Shown piece by piece: positions 53,410-61,537 of a stretch of 64,000 nucleotides of DNA. The stretch lies in NCBI GenBank assembly GCA_965219005.1, contig CBDCMS010000003.1, forward strand, positions 620,001 through 684,000, written 5' to 3'. Position 1 is the stretch's first letter, and the number at the start of each line of letters is the position of its first letter. A program made the position numbers and the translations under genes. The DNA comes from CAUZIZ01 sp965219005. GTDB lineage: Bacteria; Acidobacteriota; UBA6911; RPQK01; JAJDTT01. The notes under the pieces are model-generated. The model was not told where the DNA came from and did not search any database. It saw nothing but the letters and a program-made list of their open reading frames with translations.

Positions 53410-54942
53410 CTAGTGCCGGCGTGGTCGCAGGCACTTGAAACCGTAGACAGTGGCTTTACTGACGTAGAGTTTGAGACGGACCGTTCCACGACGCAGATGC
53501 TCCTTCAGGTTGTCCTGACCCTTCCAACGGACCGTCAGCTCATGGCCAACCCCGGTGATGGGCTCGCAGTCGCCGCGGGAAAAGCCCTCCAGAACCTGAC
53601 CTGAATCATCCAACAACTCTGCGTGGATCGACCCTTTCTGGGCATTGGCGTTCAGGTGGAAGAGGCTCGAATCGCTGCGGACGCGCAGACGATGAGTCAA
53701 GAGGGTGCCTTCGGACTCTGCCTTCCACCCCAGGAAGGCCCCTTGATCCAGGAGGGCAACGCCCATGCCTCGATCTCCGCCGGCATCGTGAAGTGGATTG
53801 GTGCTGGCATGGTAGAAGATTGCAGTCTCGTCCCCGATGGTTGCATCGGCTGGGATAGGCATGATGTACCCGGCATCCCATTTTCCCTGCTCGGACGAAC
53901 CCATGAAGGGCTGACGCACGCGATGCCAGTCGATCCCGTCTCGGCTCACCCCCAGCTCGCCATACATGTTGTGGGAAACCTCGTCGAAGCCTCCCTGCAG
54001 CATGATGTATGTGTTCCGGGCTTTGGAATACTTGAAGATTCCCGGTGTGTAGAGGTGCCATGTGGGAGCGTCCTCGGCATCGGGTGTGTGGACCGTCTCG
54101 GGGCGGGACCAGTGGTAGCCATCAGGACTGGTAGCACGTGAGATGGAGCGGAGTCCTCCATCGTGGCTGCGAAAATAGCCCACAAAAACTCCGATGCGAT
54201 CGTCCCAGAAGAAGATGTTCTGGGAATCGAAGGGTCCCAATCGGTTACCGTAGCCGGTCGAGGTCCAATTAATCCCGTCTGGCGAACTTGCCATGTGGGC
54301 AGCGCGGCCCCGGAAATCCCAACTCTGGAGCATCATTTTATAACGGCGCTCAGGATCGGGATCGGCATAGTCCTTCTCTACCCAATATGAAGGCGTCCCC
54401 CTGATTCCTTCGTGTTCGTGCAGGACGATGTTGTTGGCCTTGGAGCCCTGGTAGTCCACGATTCCCAAAGAGGGTTTCTCCCACTGGAAGCCGTTTTTGG
54501 AGGTGGCGTACATGCACCAGCTCTCGTTTCCTCCTCCGCCGGGCTTGGGTCGGATCACCTGGTACCACATCTTGTAGAGCCCCTCTTCCCGATCCTGCAT
54601 CACGCAGGTGTAGTTCAGATTCCCCACTTCCCAGGGCTTGTCCTTGACCAGGATGGGATTTCCCGAGTGCTTACGGATGGTTCCCGGGGTGAGGGTCAGC
54701 CCCTGGGTCTCGGCCACCAGATAGTCATCGTGAAGAAAGAGGTCGGTTCGATTACTCTCCGGTCCCAATTGGACTACACGTGATTCCGAAGCGCCTGCCG
54801 ACGGGGTCTCTCCCGATGCTTGGCAAGGGGAGACGAGTGTGCTCAATATCAAGAAGACGAACGAATAGGTTGGAGTCCGCTTCCGCAGAGACCTGATACG
54901 GCAGATTAGTCCAGGCAGTTCCGGAACCTCGAGAGCTTTCAT
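53410..54942 (-). CDS. Secreted beta-propeller protein (GH32/43-like fold), paralogue 3
   Basis: This 510-residue paralogue of the 13984-15784 and 23575-25065 proteins has an N-terminal hydrophobic stretch ('TYSFVFLILSTLVSPCQA') as signal. Conserved blocks: 'DLFLHDDYLVAETQGLTL', 'KDKPWEVGNLNYTCVM', 'MWYQVIRP', 'MYATSKNGFQWEKPSLG', 'DYQGSKANNIVL' and a C-terminal beta-sandwich ('LFHLNANAQKGSIHAELLDDSG', 'RGTVRLKLYVSKATVYGFKCL'). Intact. It is followed upstream on the same strand by an aldo/keto reductase gene (17-bp gap), hinting at an operon. Enzymatic activity not established. Confidence 0.78.
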   Translation of the reverse strand: MKALEVPELPGLICRIRSLRKRTPTYSFVFLILSTLVSPCQASGETPSAGASESRVVQLGPESNRTDLFLHDDYLVAETQGLTLTPGTIRKHSGNPILVKDKPWEVGNLNYTCVMQDREEGLYKMWYQVIRPKPGGGGNESWCMYATSKNGFQWEKPSLGIVDYQGSKANNIVLHEHEGIRGTPSYWVEKDYADPDPERRYKMMLQSWDFRGRAAHMASSPDGINWTSTGYGNRLGPFDSQNIFFWDDRIGVFVGYFRSHDGGLRSISRATSPDGYHWSRPETVHTPDAEDAPTWHLYTPGIFKYSKARNTYIMLQGGFDEVSHNMYGELGVSRDGIDWHRVRQPFMGSSEQGKWDAGYIMPIPADATIGDETAIFYHASTNPLHDAGGDRGMGVALLDQGAFLGWKAESEGTLLTHRLRVRSDSSLFHLNANAQKGSIHAELLDDSGQVLEGFSRGDCEPITGVGHELTVRWKGQDNLKEHLRRGTVRLKLYVSKATVYGFKCLRPRRH

Positions 54943-54958
54943 CTGTTTCTCCTTTTAA

Positions 54959-55666
54959 CTACCAGCGATGGCGATGGGGTCCGAAGTCGGCTTCGTAGAA
55001 CGGGGAGATCATCCTGCCCGGCGGGACCATCGAATCGATCCTACCCAGATCATCCTGCGACAGGTCCACTTCCAGGGCTCCCAGATTGTCTTCCAGCTGA
55101 TCCACCGTGCGGGGGCCGATGATGGGACTGGTAACGCCGGGCTGACAGGCACACCAGGCCAGAGACAACTGGGAGAGGGTGCAACCCTTCTCCTCGGCCA
55201 GAGGATCGAGTGCCTCACACACTTCGAAGGCCCGTTCGTTCAAGCGGGGTTGGAGCATCGGGTCATCGGCGGCGTTGACGAAACGGCTGTCCGACGGGTG
55301 CGGCCTGTCGCGACGATACTTGCCGGTCAAGAGTCCTCCCGCCAGGCTGGTGTCGCATTGCTCCAGGATGTGACGCCGACTATTGCCGAAAGCGTTGGGA
55401 TCGTCCTCGGATACCCTGAAATGCACCTTGGTTGCTAGCACGATTCGCTGGCGCTTGCCGTTCTGAAAGAGCGTCTCGCCAACGTACTCTTCACTTAGTC
55501 CACTCTGGTAGACGTTGGCCGTGTCCAGGAAGTTGACGCCCATGTCGATGGCCCGGTCGATGATGGCGGCAGACTCCTCGCGGTTGGCCTTGCCACCAAA
55601 CATCCAACATCCCAGACAAATCGGACTGACCCGGACGCCAGTACGGCCCAGGAGACGGTATTCCAT
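54959..55666 (-). pseudogene. Aldo/keto reductase with in-frame internal deletion
   Basis: ATG 55666 follows a GAGGAG ribosome site. The 235-residue product is a normal aldo/keto reductase up to 'RRHILEQCDTSL' and again from 'AGGLLTGKYRRD' to the end, but about 80-90 residues between 'SL' and 'AGG' (junction near 55343) are absent compared with ~320-residue relatives. D48, Y53 and K80 of the catalytic tetrad remain, but the His of the missing 'DLYQIHRPD' strand and several barrel strands are lost. The barrel is therefore probably broken and inactive. The reading frame stays open, so it may still be translated. It heads the unit with the beta-propeller gene. Confidence 0.75.
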
Positions 55667-55874
55667 TCCACACTCCTCGTTCCTGAAAGCTTGTCGAGAT
55701 CCGGGCACAAGGCCAAGTTCAACAGAGGGTTTGGACCCCTACGACCTTGCCCCATAACCCGGGGCGAGTCAAGCGTGGTGGCGGTTTGAGGGGTGGGTTA
55801 AGAGGGGTGGGTTAAGATAGCTGCCCAGGTGATAGTCTTACCCGTTAGCCGATGGTCACCGGACGGAGGGATGA

Positions 55875-56771
55875 ATGAACCCGAATTGCCTTGAGCACTG
55901 CCTGACAGATTCGGAGTACAGCCACTTTGAAGAGTATGGCTACTTGATAGTCGAGGACGCCGTATCCGGGGATAGGCTGAGGCGTCTTGGCCAGGTCTGT
56001 GATCGAATGCTGGCTGCGAAGCGAAGCGGTGGCCTGGGGCAGTACGCCTCCTTCGATGAGGTGGACGTGATCGGCAAAGACCCTGTCTTCGTGGAGATGA
56101 TCGATTGCGAGACTACCTTCCCGAAGGTCTGGGGAGTCCTGGGCTGGAACATCTATCTCTATCATACCGGCCTCATTGTGAACCCTCCGAGCGATCCCAA
56201 TCCGGCATCCGGCATTGCCAGCGTGGCCTGGCACCAGGACAGTATGCGAGTCAACGATGAGATCGAGTCGAGTCCCCGGCCCCGTCTCTCGCTCAAGGTC
56301 GGTTACCTCATCAGCGATGTTTCGGAACCGGGCCGGGCCAATACCTGGATCGTCCCCGGGTCGCATCTCAAGGATGAGATCGAGATTCCAGAAGACGGCC
56401 AATCCAACCCTCCTCGTGCCATTCCAATCTGTGGCGCTCCCGGTACCGCCTTTCTGATGGACCGGCGCCTCTGGCACAGCCGTAGCCGAAATCAGTCCGA
56501 TCTCACCCGCAAGGTGTTGTTCATGGGTTACAGCTACCGCTGGTTGCGTCCCAAGGACGAGATGACAGTCGAGCACCTGTATCCCACACTCGATCCGATT
56601 CAACGACAGATCCTGGGCGATTGCCCCAGCAACGACAGTCGCTACGCCCCCGGTGAGGACGATGTGCCTCTGCGCGCCTGGCTGAAAGAACATCGCCCCA
56701 ACGACGCAAGCTGGACGCGTGGCCGCTCCCGGCAGTCCTATCGTCCCGATATACCTGCTGAACGGGCGTGA
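55875..56771 (+). CDS. Phytanoyl-CoA dioxygenase (PhyH) family protein
   Basis: This 298-residue Fe(II)/2-oxoglutarate oxygenase has the iron site H120-x-D122 ('VAWHQDSMRV') and distal H201 ('LMDRRLWHSRSRN'), with nearby Arg for 2-oxoglutarate. Start ATG 55875 lies behind 'ggacggaggg'. Bacterial PhyH proteins hydroxylate varied small molecules; the substrate here is unknown. The second IS110 copy begins 60 bp downstream. Confidence 0.88.
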   Translation: MNPNCLEHCLTDSEYSHFEEYGYLIVEDAVSGDRLRRLGQVCDRMLAAKRSGGLGQYASFDEVDVIGKDPVFVEMIDCETTFPKVWGVLGWNIYLYHTGLIVNPPSDPNPASGIASVAWHQDSMRVNDEIESSPRPRLSLKVGYLISDVSEPGRANTWIVPGSHLKDEIEIPEDGQSNPPRAIPICGAPGTAFLMDRRLWHSRSRNQSDLTRKVLFMGYSYRWLRPKDEMTVEHLYPTLDPIQRQILGDCPSNDSRYAPGEDDVPLRAWLKEHRPNDASWTRGRSRQSYRPDIPAERA

Positions 56772-56860
56772 CCGGGGGCCCTGAGTACCGAGGAGGGAGG
56801 TGAATCCTGAAAGGATTCCGTATTTCAGCCCAGCGACTGTGTTGGTTTTGTCAAGCATTA

Positions 56861-57850
56861 TTAAGATTCTGCGGCTAACGGTGCTCTCCAAAGATCATCG
56901 TTTTTGACCATCGTGTTGAGCGTGACGAGGAGCTTTCTCATGGACGCTATCAGGGCCACTTTAGGCTCTTTTCCGGAGGCGACAAGGCGATTGTAAAAGG
57001 TGCGAATCTGCGGATTGTGTCGGATCGCTGAGAGCGTGCACATGTAGAGCTGATTACGGAGTTGACGCCGTCCTCCCCAGATGGCACGAGGCTGGAGTCC
57101 CTCGCCGCTGTCCTGATCCCAAGGGGCCAATCCCACCAGGGAAGCGACTTCTCTGCGATTGACCCTGCCCAACTCAGGCAGCTCACACACCACGATCTGA
57201 CTGCTTCGCTCCCCTATCCCCGGGCAGCTTTGCACCACCTCCTGGCGCCGAAGGAGCTCGGCATCGAGCCGCAGCAATTCCTCCACCTTCTGCTCAACCT
57301 CTTTCAGTTCTTGATCCAGCAGGCCAAGGATTCGCTCCACTCCTTGACGCAGCTCCTGATCCTCATACTGATGGCGACGAGTCCGCTCGATCTTACGACA
57401 CTCAATCAGTTGCCTGCGTCTGCGATTGTAGGCTTGTAACTGCTGATAGTACGCGGTTTCCTGCTTACTGATACGATGAATCCCCAGCTGCCCACAACGC
57501 CCCAGGACGTGGGCATCCAGACGATCATTCTTGGCTAGGATTCCCAGACCCTTCGCGAGGTCTCGAGCTTGTCGAGGATTCACGCAACAGACGGGGATCC
57601 CCGCCTCATTGAGCTCTCTCAGGACCCGCTTCTCATAACCCCCCGAGGCTTCCACCACCACCGAGACCAATCCCGCGATCCCCTCCAGACGGCGGAGGAT
57701 CTCTGCGATTCCTTCCCCCGCGTTGGAGTGCTCCGAGTGTTCCTCCCGTGGCAGCAGACACAGATCCAGCCGATCCTTGCTGACATCAATGCCCGCTGCG
57801 GGCTGACTCATCCAGGTTTTGTTGATAGGATTACCTTTGAGTTGTTTCAT
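56861..57850 (-). CDS. IS110-family transposase/recombinase (IS621-like), copy B
   Basis: This 329-residue protein is identical to the copy at 30537-31526, including D22, E67, D109, D112 and the probable catalytic S248. Identity over the whole protein and over the leader sequence implies very recent transposition or gene conversion. Family role: RNA-guided recombination that excises a circular form and inserts it at a sequence specified by the bridge RNA, without target duplication. Confidence 0.95.
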   Translation of the reverse strand: MKQLKGNPINKTWMSQPAAGIDVSKDRLDLCLLPREEHSEHSNAGEGIAEILRRLEGIAGLVSVVVEASGGYEKRVLRELNEAGIPVCCVNPRQARDLAKGLGILAKNDRLDAHVLGRCGQLGIHRISKQETAYYQQLQAYNRRRRQLIECRKIERTRRHQYEDQELRQGVERILGLLDQELKEVEQKVEELLRLDAELLRRQEVVQSCPGIGERSSQIVVCELPELGRVNRREVASLVGLAPWDQDSGEGLQPRAIWGGRRQLRNQLYMCTLSAIRHNPQIRTFYNRLVASGKEPKVALIASMRKLLVTLNTMVKNDDLWRAPLAAES

Positions 57851-58038
57851 GGAGACCCTTCCTTATATTCGGGCTCTCTCTTTGACGGAGGCCCAGGCGA
57901 CTGTTCGGGTTGACATGAAATGGGCCGACCACGGATCTCGCTGGGCTCCGGTCTCGACGGACCGAGGGTTTCACGATCTCGTGGTCGGCTCGGATCAGAC
58001 GTTCTGACCCGAATTCCTTTCAACAAATAACACATATA
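57851..58038 (-). ncRNA. Predicted bridge RNA of IS110 copy B
   Basis: By eye this is identical to the leader of copy A (30349-30536) on the opposite strand, with the same two stem-loops and the same four guide segments. The target loop again presents 'gaaaccct' and 'agcccag', which match the flanks of this copy: left 58047-58040 and right 56833-56827 on the minus strand. Confidence 0.8.
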
Positions 58039-58080
58039 AGGGTTTCCGAACCCTGGGTGAACGGCGCCGCCCCTGGATTT

Positions 58081-58215
58081 CAACCCTGAATGGGTTGCGT
58101 ACAAAACGGCAAGAACTGGTCAGGACGCAACCCTTACAGATTGATTATTAAGGGCTGACTCTTTTCCCCAGGGTTCGGAAACCCCAGGCTGGTAGACGCA
58201 ATTCCGTTGGGATTG
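58081..58215. repeat. REP-like palindrome cluster beside IS110 copy B
   Basis: The 58041-58305 gap holds no gene. Modules: 58081-58097 ('caaccctgaatgggttg'), 58167-58188 (a variant REP, 'cccagggttcggaaacccc' then 'agg') and 58199-58215 ('caattccgttgggattg'). The last two keep the order and spacing of the composite repeat at 30141-30189. The variant has CC-AG where the IS110 core CT should be, so it should not be a target. Confidence 0.75.
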
Positions 58216-58305
58216 ACCTCGTTTGGTTTTGATGGAGCCCATTTTCGAGACCTTGATCCTAAAGTCGAACCGAACCCGTATCTTGTATCCCGTATCTTGG
58301 AGTCT

Positions 58306-59325
58306 TCAATCGTTGGTGGCCCCTTCGTTTTCTTCCAGCCCGAGTGCCGTGGCTGCATTCCGCCAGAAGATTCCCTCGACCTGGGATTGCGAAAGTTGGG
58401 CTATTTCGGCGGCGTCGCGGAGCGACAGCAGTTGCTCGTACGCCGAGAGAATAGGCCTTCCATCGCAATGGGGGAACTTGAGCACTCCCTGATCGGCATC
58501 GTAGTGTTGCCACGACCGCCCCAGCGCGGCGTAGTGGCCGTGGAAAAAGGCCGCGCCGACTCCATCGGATCCCCAGAAGATGCGCTTCGGATCTTCCTTC
58601 GTCAGCAGCGTCACGTAGGGACGGACATCCGTCACAGCCGAGGTGTCGTAGTAGATATTCGGCAGGTCCCGAAGCCGCTCGACCGCGTTTCGGATGGGCC
58701 AATAGGTGAAGCTTCGGGCGCAGTGCGCCAGCAGCCACTTGATATTCGGGTAGCGCTTGGTCGTGTACTCGGCCAAATCGTCAAGGTTATGCTGGTCAGC
58801 ACAGCCATGGAAGCGGGAGAGATGCATGGTCACCCAGAGACTGTGATGGTTGGCGAATTCCATTTGCTCGTGGGGCAAGAATTCGTGGATTCGGCACTGG
58901 GCGATATCACCTGTCACCGAGTAGGTACGGTAGGGCTTCAGGCCTGTGAACTGGGGATTGTGCATATCGCGCTCGATGTCCTCGATCTGGCAAGCCGGGG
59001 TAACCAATCGATGGTAGCGGATCCCAGGCACACCATCGATTTCCCGCTTCACTGATTGTATGTGCTTGGCAACGTCGATACCTGCGACCGGCATCCCCAG
59101 GATGAGGTACTGCATCCGGCGCCCCGGGTAGAGGACCTGGGCCCAGCTATTCAACGTGGACAAGTCCGCATCGTCCCGTGTGCCTTGCTGGGGCGGAACC
59201 GGGAAATCCGAGGCCCAGAAAAAATGGATGTGCGCGTCGAGAATCCGGTCGGGCACGAAATCGCTCAGTTCCTCTTCCCAGACTTCCCGATCACAGTCCC
59301 GATAATCGATTCTATCTTGATGCAT
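58306..59325 (-). CDS. Amidohydrolase-family (amidohydrolase 2) TIM-barrel hydrolase
   Basis: This 339-residue cytoplasmic protein has the N-terminal HxH at H32/H34 ('ILDAHIHFFWAS'), 'VTMHLSRFHG', 'KWLLAHCARSFTYWP' and 'RIFWGSDGVGA' (final metal-binding Asp). This is the amidohydrolase-related (ACMSD/uronate-isomerase-like) pattern; the family does decarboxylations and lactone or amide hydrolysis, so no reaction can be fixed. It stands near the PhyH, sulfatase and sialidase-like genes, which suggests a catabolic neighbourhood. Confidence 0.85.
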   Translation of the reverse strand: MHQDRIDYRDCDREVWEEELSDFVPDRILDAHIHFFWASDFPVPPQQGTRDDADLSTLNSWAQVLYPGRRMQYLILGMPVAGIDVAKHIQSVKREIDGVPGIRYHRLVTPACQIEDIERDMHNPQFTGLKPYRTYSVTGDIAQCRIHEFLPHEQMEFANHHSLWVTMHLSRFHGCADQHNLDDLAEYTTKRYPNIKWLLAHCARSFTYWPIRNAVERLRDLPNIYYDTSAVTDVRPYVTLLTKEDPKRIFWGSDGVGAAFFHGHYAALGRSWQHYDADQGVLKFPHCDGRPILSAYEQLLSLRDAAEIAQLSQSQVEGIFWRNAATALGLEENEGATND

Positions 59326-59404
59326 CTTCCTTCACTCCTTCCGTGCGTCTTCTCAACTGGGCCGGGGCTAGACGTGGACCAGGGAATTGGCGATCATCCA
59401 GCTC

Positions 59405-59803
59405 TCACCAAAGCGTATTCACGTAAGCGTAGTTCCGAATCAATCTATCGGCACTGATGAGAGTAGAATCGGTCAACCGAGCAGTGGCGACGATGATCTG
59501 GTCCGCAGGGTCATCGTGAAAAGGCTGAGGAAGGCGGGTGCTTTCGATCGCGATCGCTGCTGATAGCGGAAGCTGCTGCAGGCGAGGCATCTCCAAAGCC
59601 TGACGAGTCCATTCGTCCACACTGGTACCTAGTTTGAGGTGCCCCTTTTCAGCCAGCTTGGCGAGCTCCCAAACTGATATCGCGGATAGGAATAGCTGAT
59701 CATCCTCCCCGAGATTGGTCAGGGTTTTCCGAACCTCCGGCCCGATCTTCTCGGCTACCGCTTGCCACCAGATCCAGACATGCGTGTCCAACAGATAGTT
59801 CAT
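59405..59803 (-). CDS. PIN-domain toxin of a type II toxin-antitoxin pair (VapC-like)
   Basis: I chose ATG 59803 (MNYLLDTHVWIWW), giving 132 residues. PIN-domain acidic residues: D6 ('LLDTHVW'), Glu in 'SAISVWELAKL', Asp in 'FHDDPADQIIVATA' and 'LISADRLI'. VapC-type toxins are Mg-dependent RNases. The ATG overlaps the antitoxin stop as ATGA, the usual antitoxin-first order. Confidence 0.9.
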   Translation of the reverse strand: MNYLLDTHVWIWWQAVAEKIGPEVRKTLTNLGEDDQLFLSAISVWELAKLAEKGHLKLGTSVDEWTRQALEMPRLQQLPLSAAIAIESTRLPQPFHDDPADQIIVATARLTDSTLISADRLIRNYAYVNTLW

Positions 59804-60033
59804 CCGTTGGCATTCCACATTTCTGCGCCCAGGGGTGACACGATGTCATCTTCTTGTAGCACGCTTCCCTGCATCCGCCCGGGCTGGAGCGGTTTGGTCT
59901 CCTCAGAAAACGGGATCACCTTGGCGATGGGCTTTCCCCGTTTGGTTACCACTACCGGCTCTCCTGTATCCGCAACCTGGGCGAGAATAGCCAACGCCTT
60001 GGCCTTGAACTCACTTATACTCAGCATATTCAT
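59800..60033 (-). CDS. Phd/YefM-family antitoxin
   Basis: I chose ATG 60033 (MNMLSISEFKAKAL), seven bases after GGAG; other frame starts at 60048 and 60027 are possible. The 77-residue product has the Phd fold opening 'ISEFKAKALAILAQVADTGEPVVVTKRGKPIAKVIPF', which binds DNA and autoregulates, followed by a tail that would wrap the PIN toxin. Its promoter must lie in the 60034-60118 region shared with the divergent sulfatase gene. Confidence 0.9.
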   Translation of the reverse strand: MNMLSISEFKAKALAILAQVADTGEPVVVTKRGKPIAKVIPFSEETKPLQPGRMQGSVLQEDDIVSPLGAEMWNANG

Positions 60034-60118
60034 CCTCAATCTCCGCATTGACTATTTAACCAGTGCCTAATTACTATAGTCAACCCAGATGTCCGTTTTG
60101 GAACAGCAGGACAGAACG

Positions 60119-61537
60119 ATGAAAGAGCGCCCTAATATTGTTTATCTGATGACCGACCAACAAAAGGCGTCGGCAACAAGCGTCTACGGCAATCCCCACG
60201 TACCCTGCTCCTTCATGGACAGGATGGCAGAACGAGGTCTTAGCTTTAGCGAGACCTATGCTCCCGCCTCCATTTGTACGCCCTCGCGAGCCTCGGTGAT
60301 GACGGGTGTCCATCCGTTGGTGCACCAGGTGACCTGTCATCAGAACCGGGTCCCCTACAACCTGGACCAATTGCCGGAGCTGCTGTCACGCAGCGGATAC
60401 TACACGGCGGTTGTAGGGCACCACGAATACGATCGTGACCTGAGCCGAGGCTGGCATCATCAGAGCAACATGTGGACTCGGGGACCTATTGGAACGGCAG
60501 CCGAGTTTTTCTACCGGCATGGGCGGGCCGGCTATGGCTGGGCCTCAGGTTCGCTCGAATGCAGCGCCGAGGAAGGACATGCCCACGCCGTGGCCACGCG
60601 TGTTATTCACCAACTCGATTCCATCCAGGCAACCGGAGCACCCTTCTTTCTGCACGTGCCTTTCCTGGAACCACATCCTCCTTTCTACACTCCTCCCCCC
60701 TACGACACGCTGGTTGATCCCGCGAGTGTGCCGCTCCCGGATAGAGGAGACGGCGGAAACCGTCCCCAATGGCAGGACGCCTGTCGGCTGGAGCAGGCTT
60801 CACACCTGGCTACCGAGGAGGATATCCGAAGGTTGATATCGATCTACTACGGCATGATCGCCTACGCCAACGACCAGATGCAGCGTATCTACGATGCGAT
60901 GCAGCAGCGGGGAATGTTGGATAACACCTGGATTATCGTCGCCTCCGACCATGGCGATTTTCTGGGTGAGAAGGGTTTGTTTGCCAAGACCGAATCACTC
61001 TATGAGTGCCTGCTGCACGTGCCACTGATCATCGCGCCTCCGCAGAACGTTGGGCTGGAACGCGGAAAGCAAATCGAGGGCCTTGTTGATTTGATCGATC
61101 TCTTCCCAACCATTCTCGGGATCGCCGGTGTCGATGTACCCAAGTACGCTCAAGGGAAGGACCTTGTCAGCTGGGCTGCCGGTGGTGCGGTCGAGCCGCT
61201 GCACGACTGTCTCTTCTCCCAGGTAGGCGACTATCATGGCCATCTGGGGCAGAGCAATTACGGCGGGACCAAGGTCGGAAGGCACCCGGGACTGGTACAG
61301 GCAGCGCGCACCGGTGAGTACTCGTACATCCGCGACCCAGATTACGGCGATGAGGCTTACGATCTGACTCAGGACCCTTTGGAATTGAGCAATCTGCTCG
61401 GTGTCGGCGCGACCGAACCAGAGCCGGCCCGACAGCTTCTATCCTGTCTGGAGGAATGGGAACAGGAGTGTCTGGAGCTTCGCGCTAGACTAGGTGTTGT
61501 CCCCGGTTATCGTGGTTTCGATGCAGGCTGGGAATAG
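60119..61537 (+). CDS. Sulfatase (formylglycine type)
   Basis: I chose ATG 60119 (MKERPNIVYLMTDQQ), which has AGGA at good distance; ATG 60089 has none. The 472-residue product has the metal motif 'NIVYLMTDQQKASA', the canonical C53-T-P-S-R in 'SICTPSRASVMTG', 'FFLHVPFLEPHPPF' and 'IIVASDHGDFLGEKGLF'. No signal peptide. It overlaps the sialidase-like gene that follows, so the two are probably co-translated. Together they suggest attack on a sulfated, possibly sialylated or otherwise decorated glycan; this is inference. Confidence 0.9.
   Translation: MKERPNIVYLMTDQQKASATSVYGNPHVPCSFMDRMAERGLSFSETYAPASICTPSRASVMTGVHPLVHQVTCHQNRVPYNLDQLPELLSRSGYYTAVVGHHEYDRDLSRGWHHQSNMWTRGPIGTAAEFFYRHGRAGYGWASGSLECSAEEGHAHAVATRVIHQLDSIQATGAPFFLHVPFLEPHPPFYTPPPYDTLVDPASVPLPDRGDGGNRPQWQDACRLEQASHLATEEDIRRLISIYYGMIAYANDQMQRIYDAMQQRGMLDNTWIIVASDHGDFLGEKGLFAKTESLYECLLHVPLIIAPPQNVGLERGKQIEGLVDLIDLFPTILGIAGVDVPKYAQGKDLVSWAAGGAVEPLHDCLFSQVGDYHGHLGQSNYGGTKVGRHPGLVQAARTGEYSYIRDPDYGDEAYDLTQDPLELSNLLGVGATEPEPARQLLSCLEEWEQECLELRARLGVVPGYRGFDAGWE

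Larger units (their letters stand above)
56832..58040 (-). mobile_element. IS110-family element, copy B (intact)
   Basis: This element reads on the minus strand from core CT (58040-58039) to core CT (56833-56832). It is 1205 bp between cores, equal to copy A after removal of the IS4 element. The left flank is the REP half 58057-58039 and the right flank is 'ctgggctgaaat' (ending at 56822 on the minus strand). Both match the flanks of copy A only across the repeat, so the two insertions are independent events at the same repeat family. All parts (bridge RNA, transposase, both ends) are intact, so this copy is the more likely active one. Confidence 0.93.
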
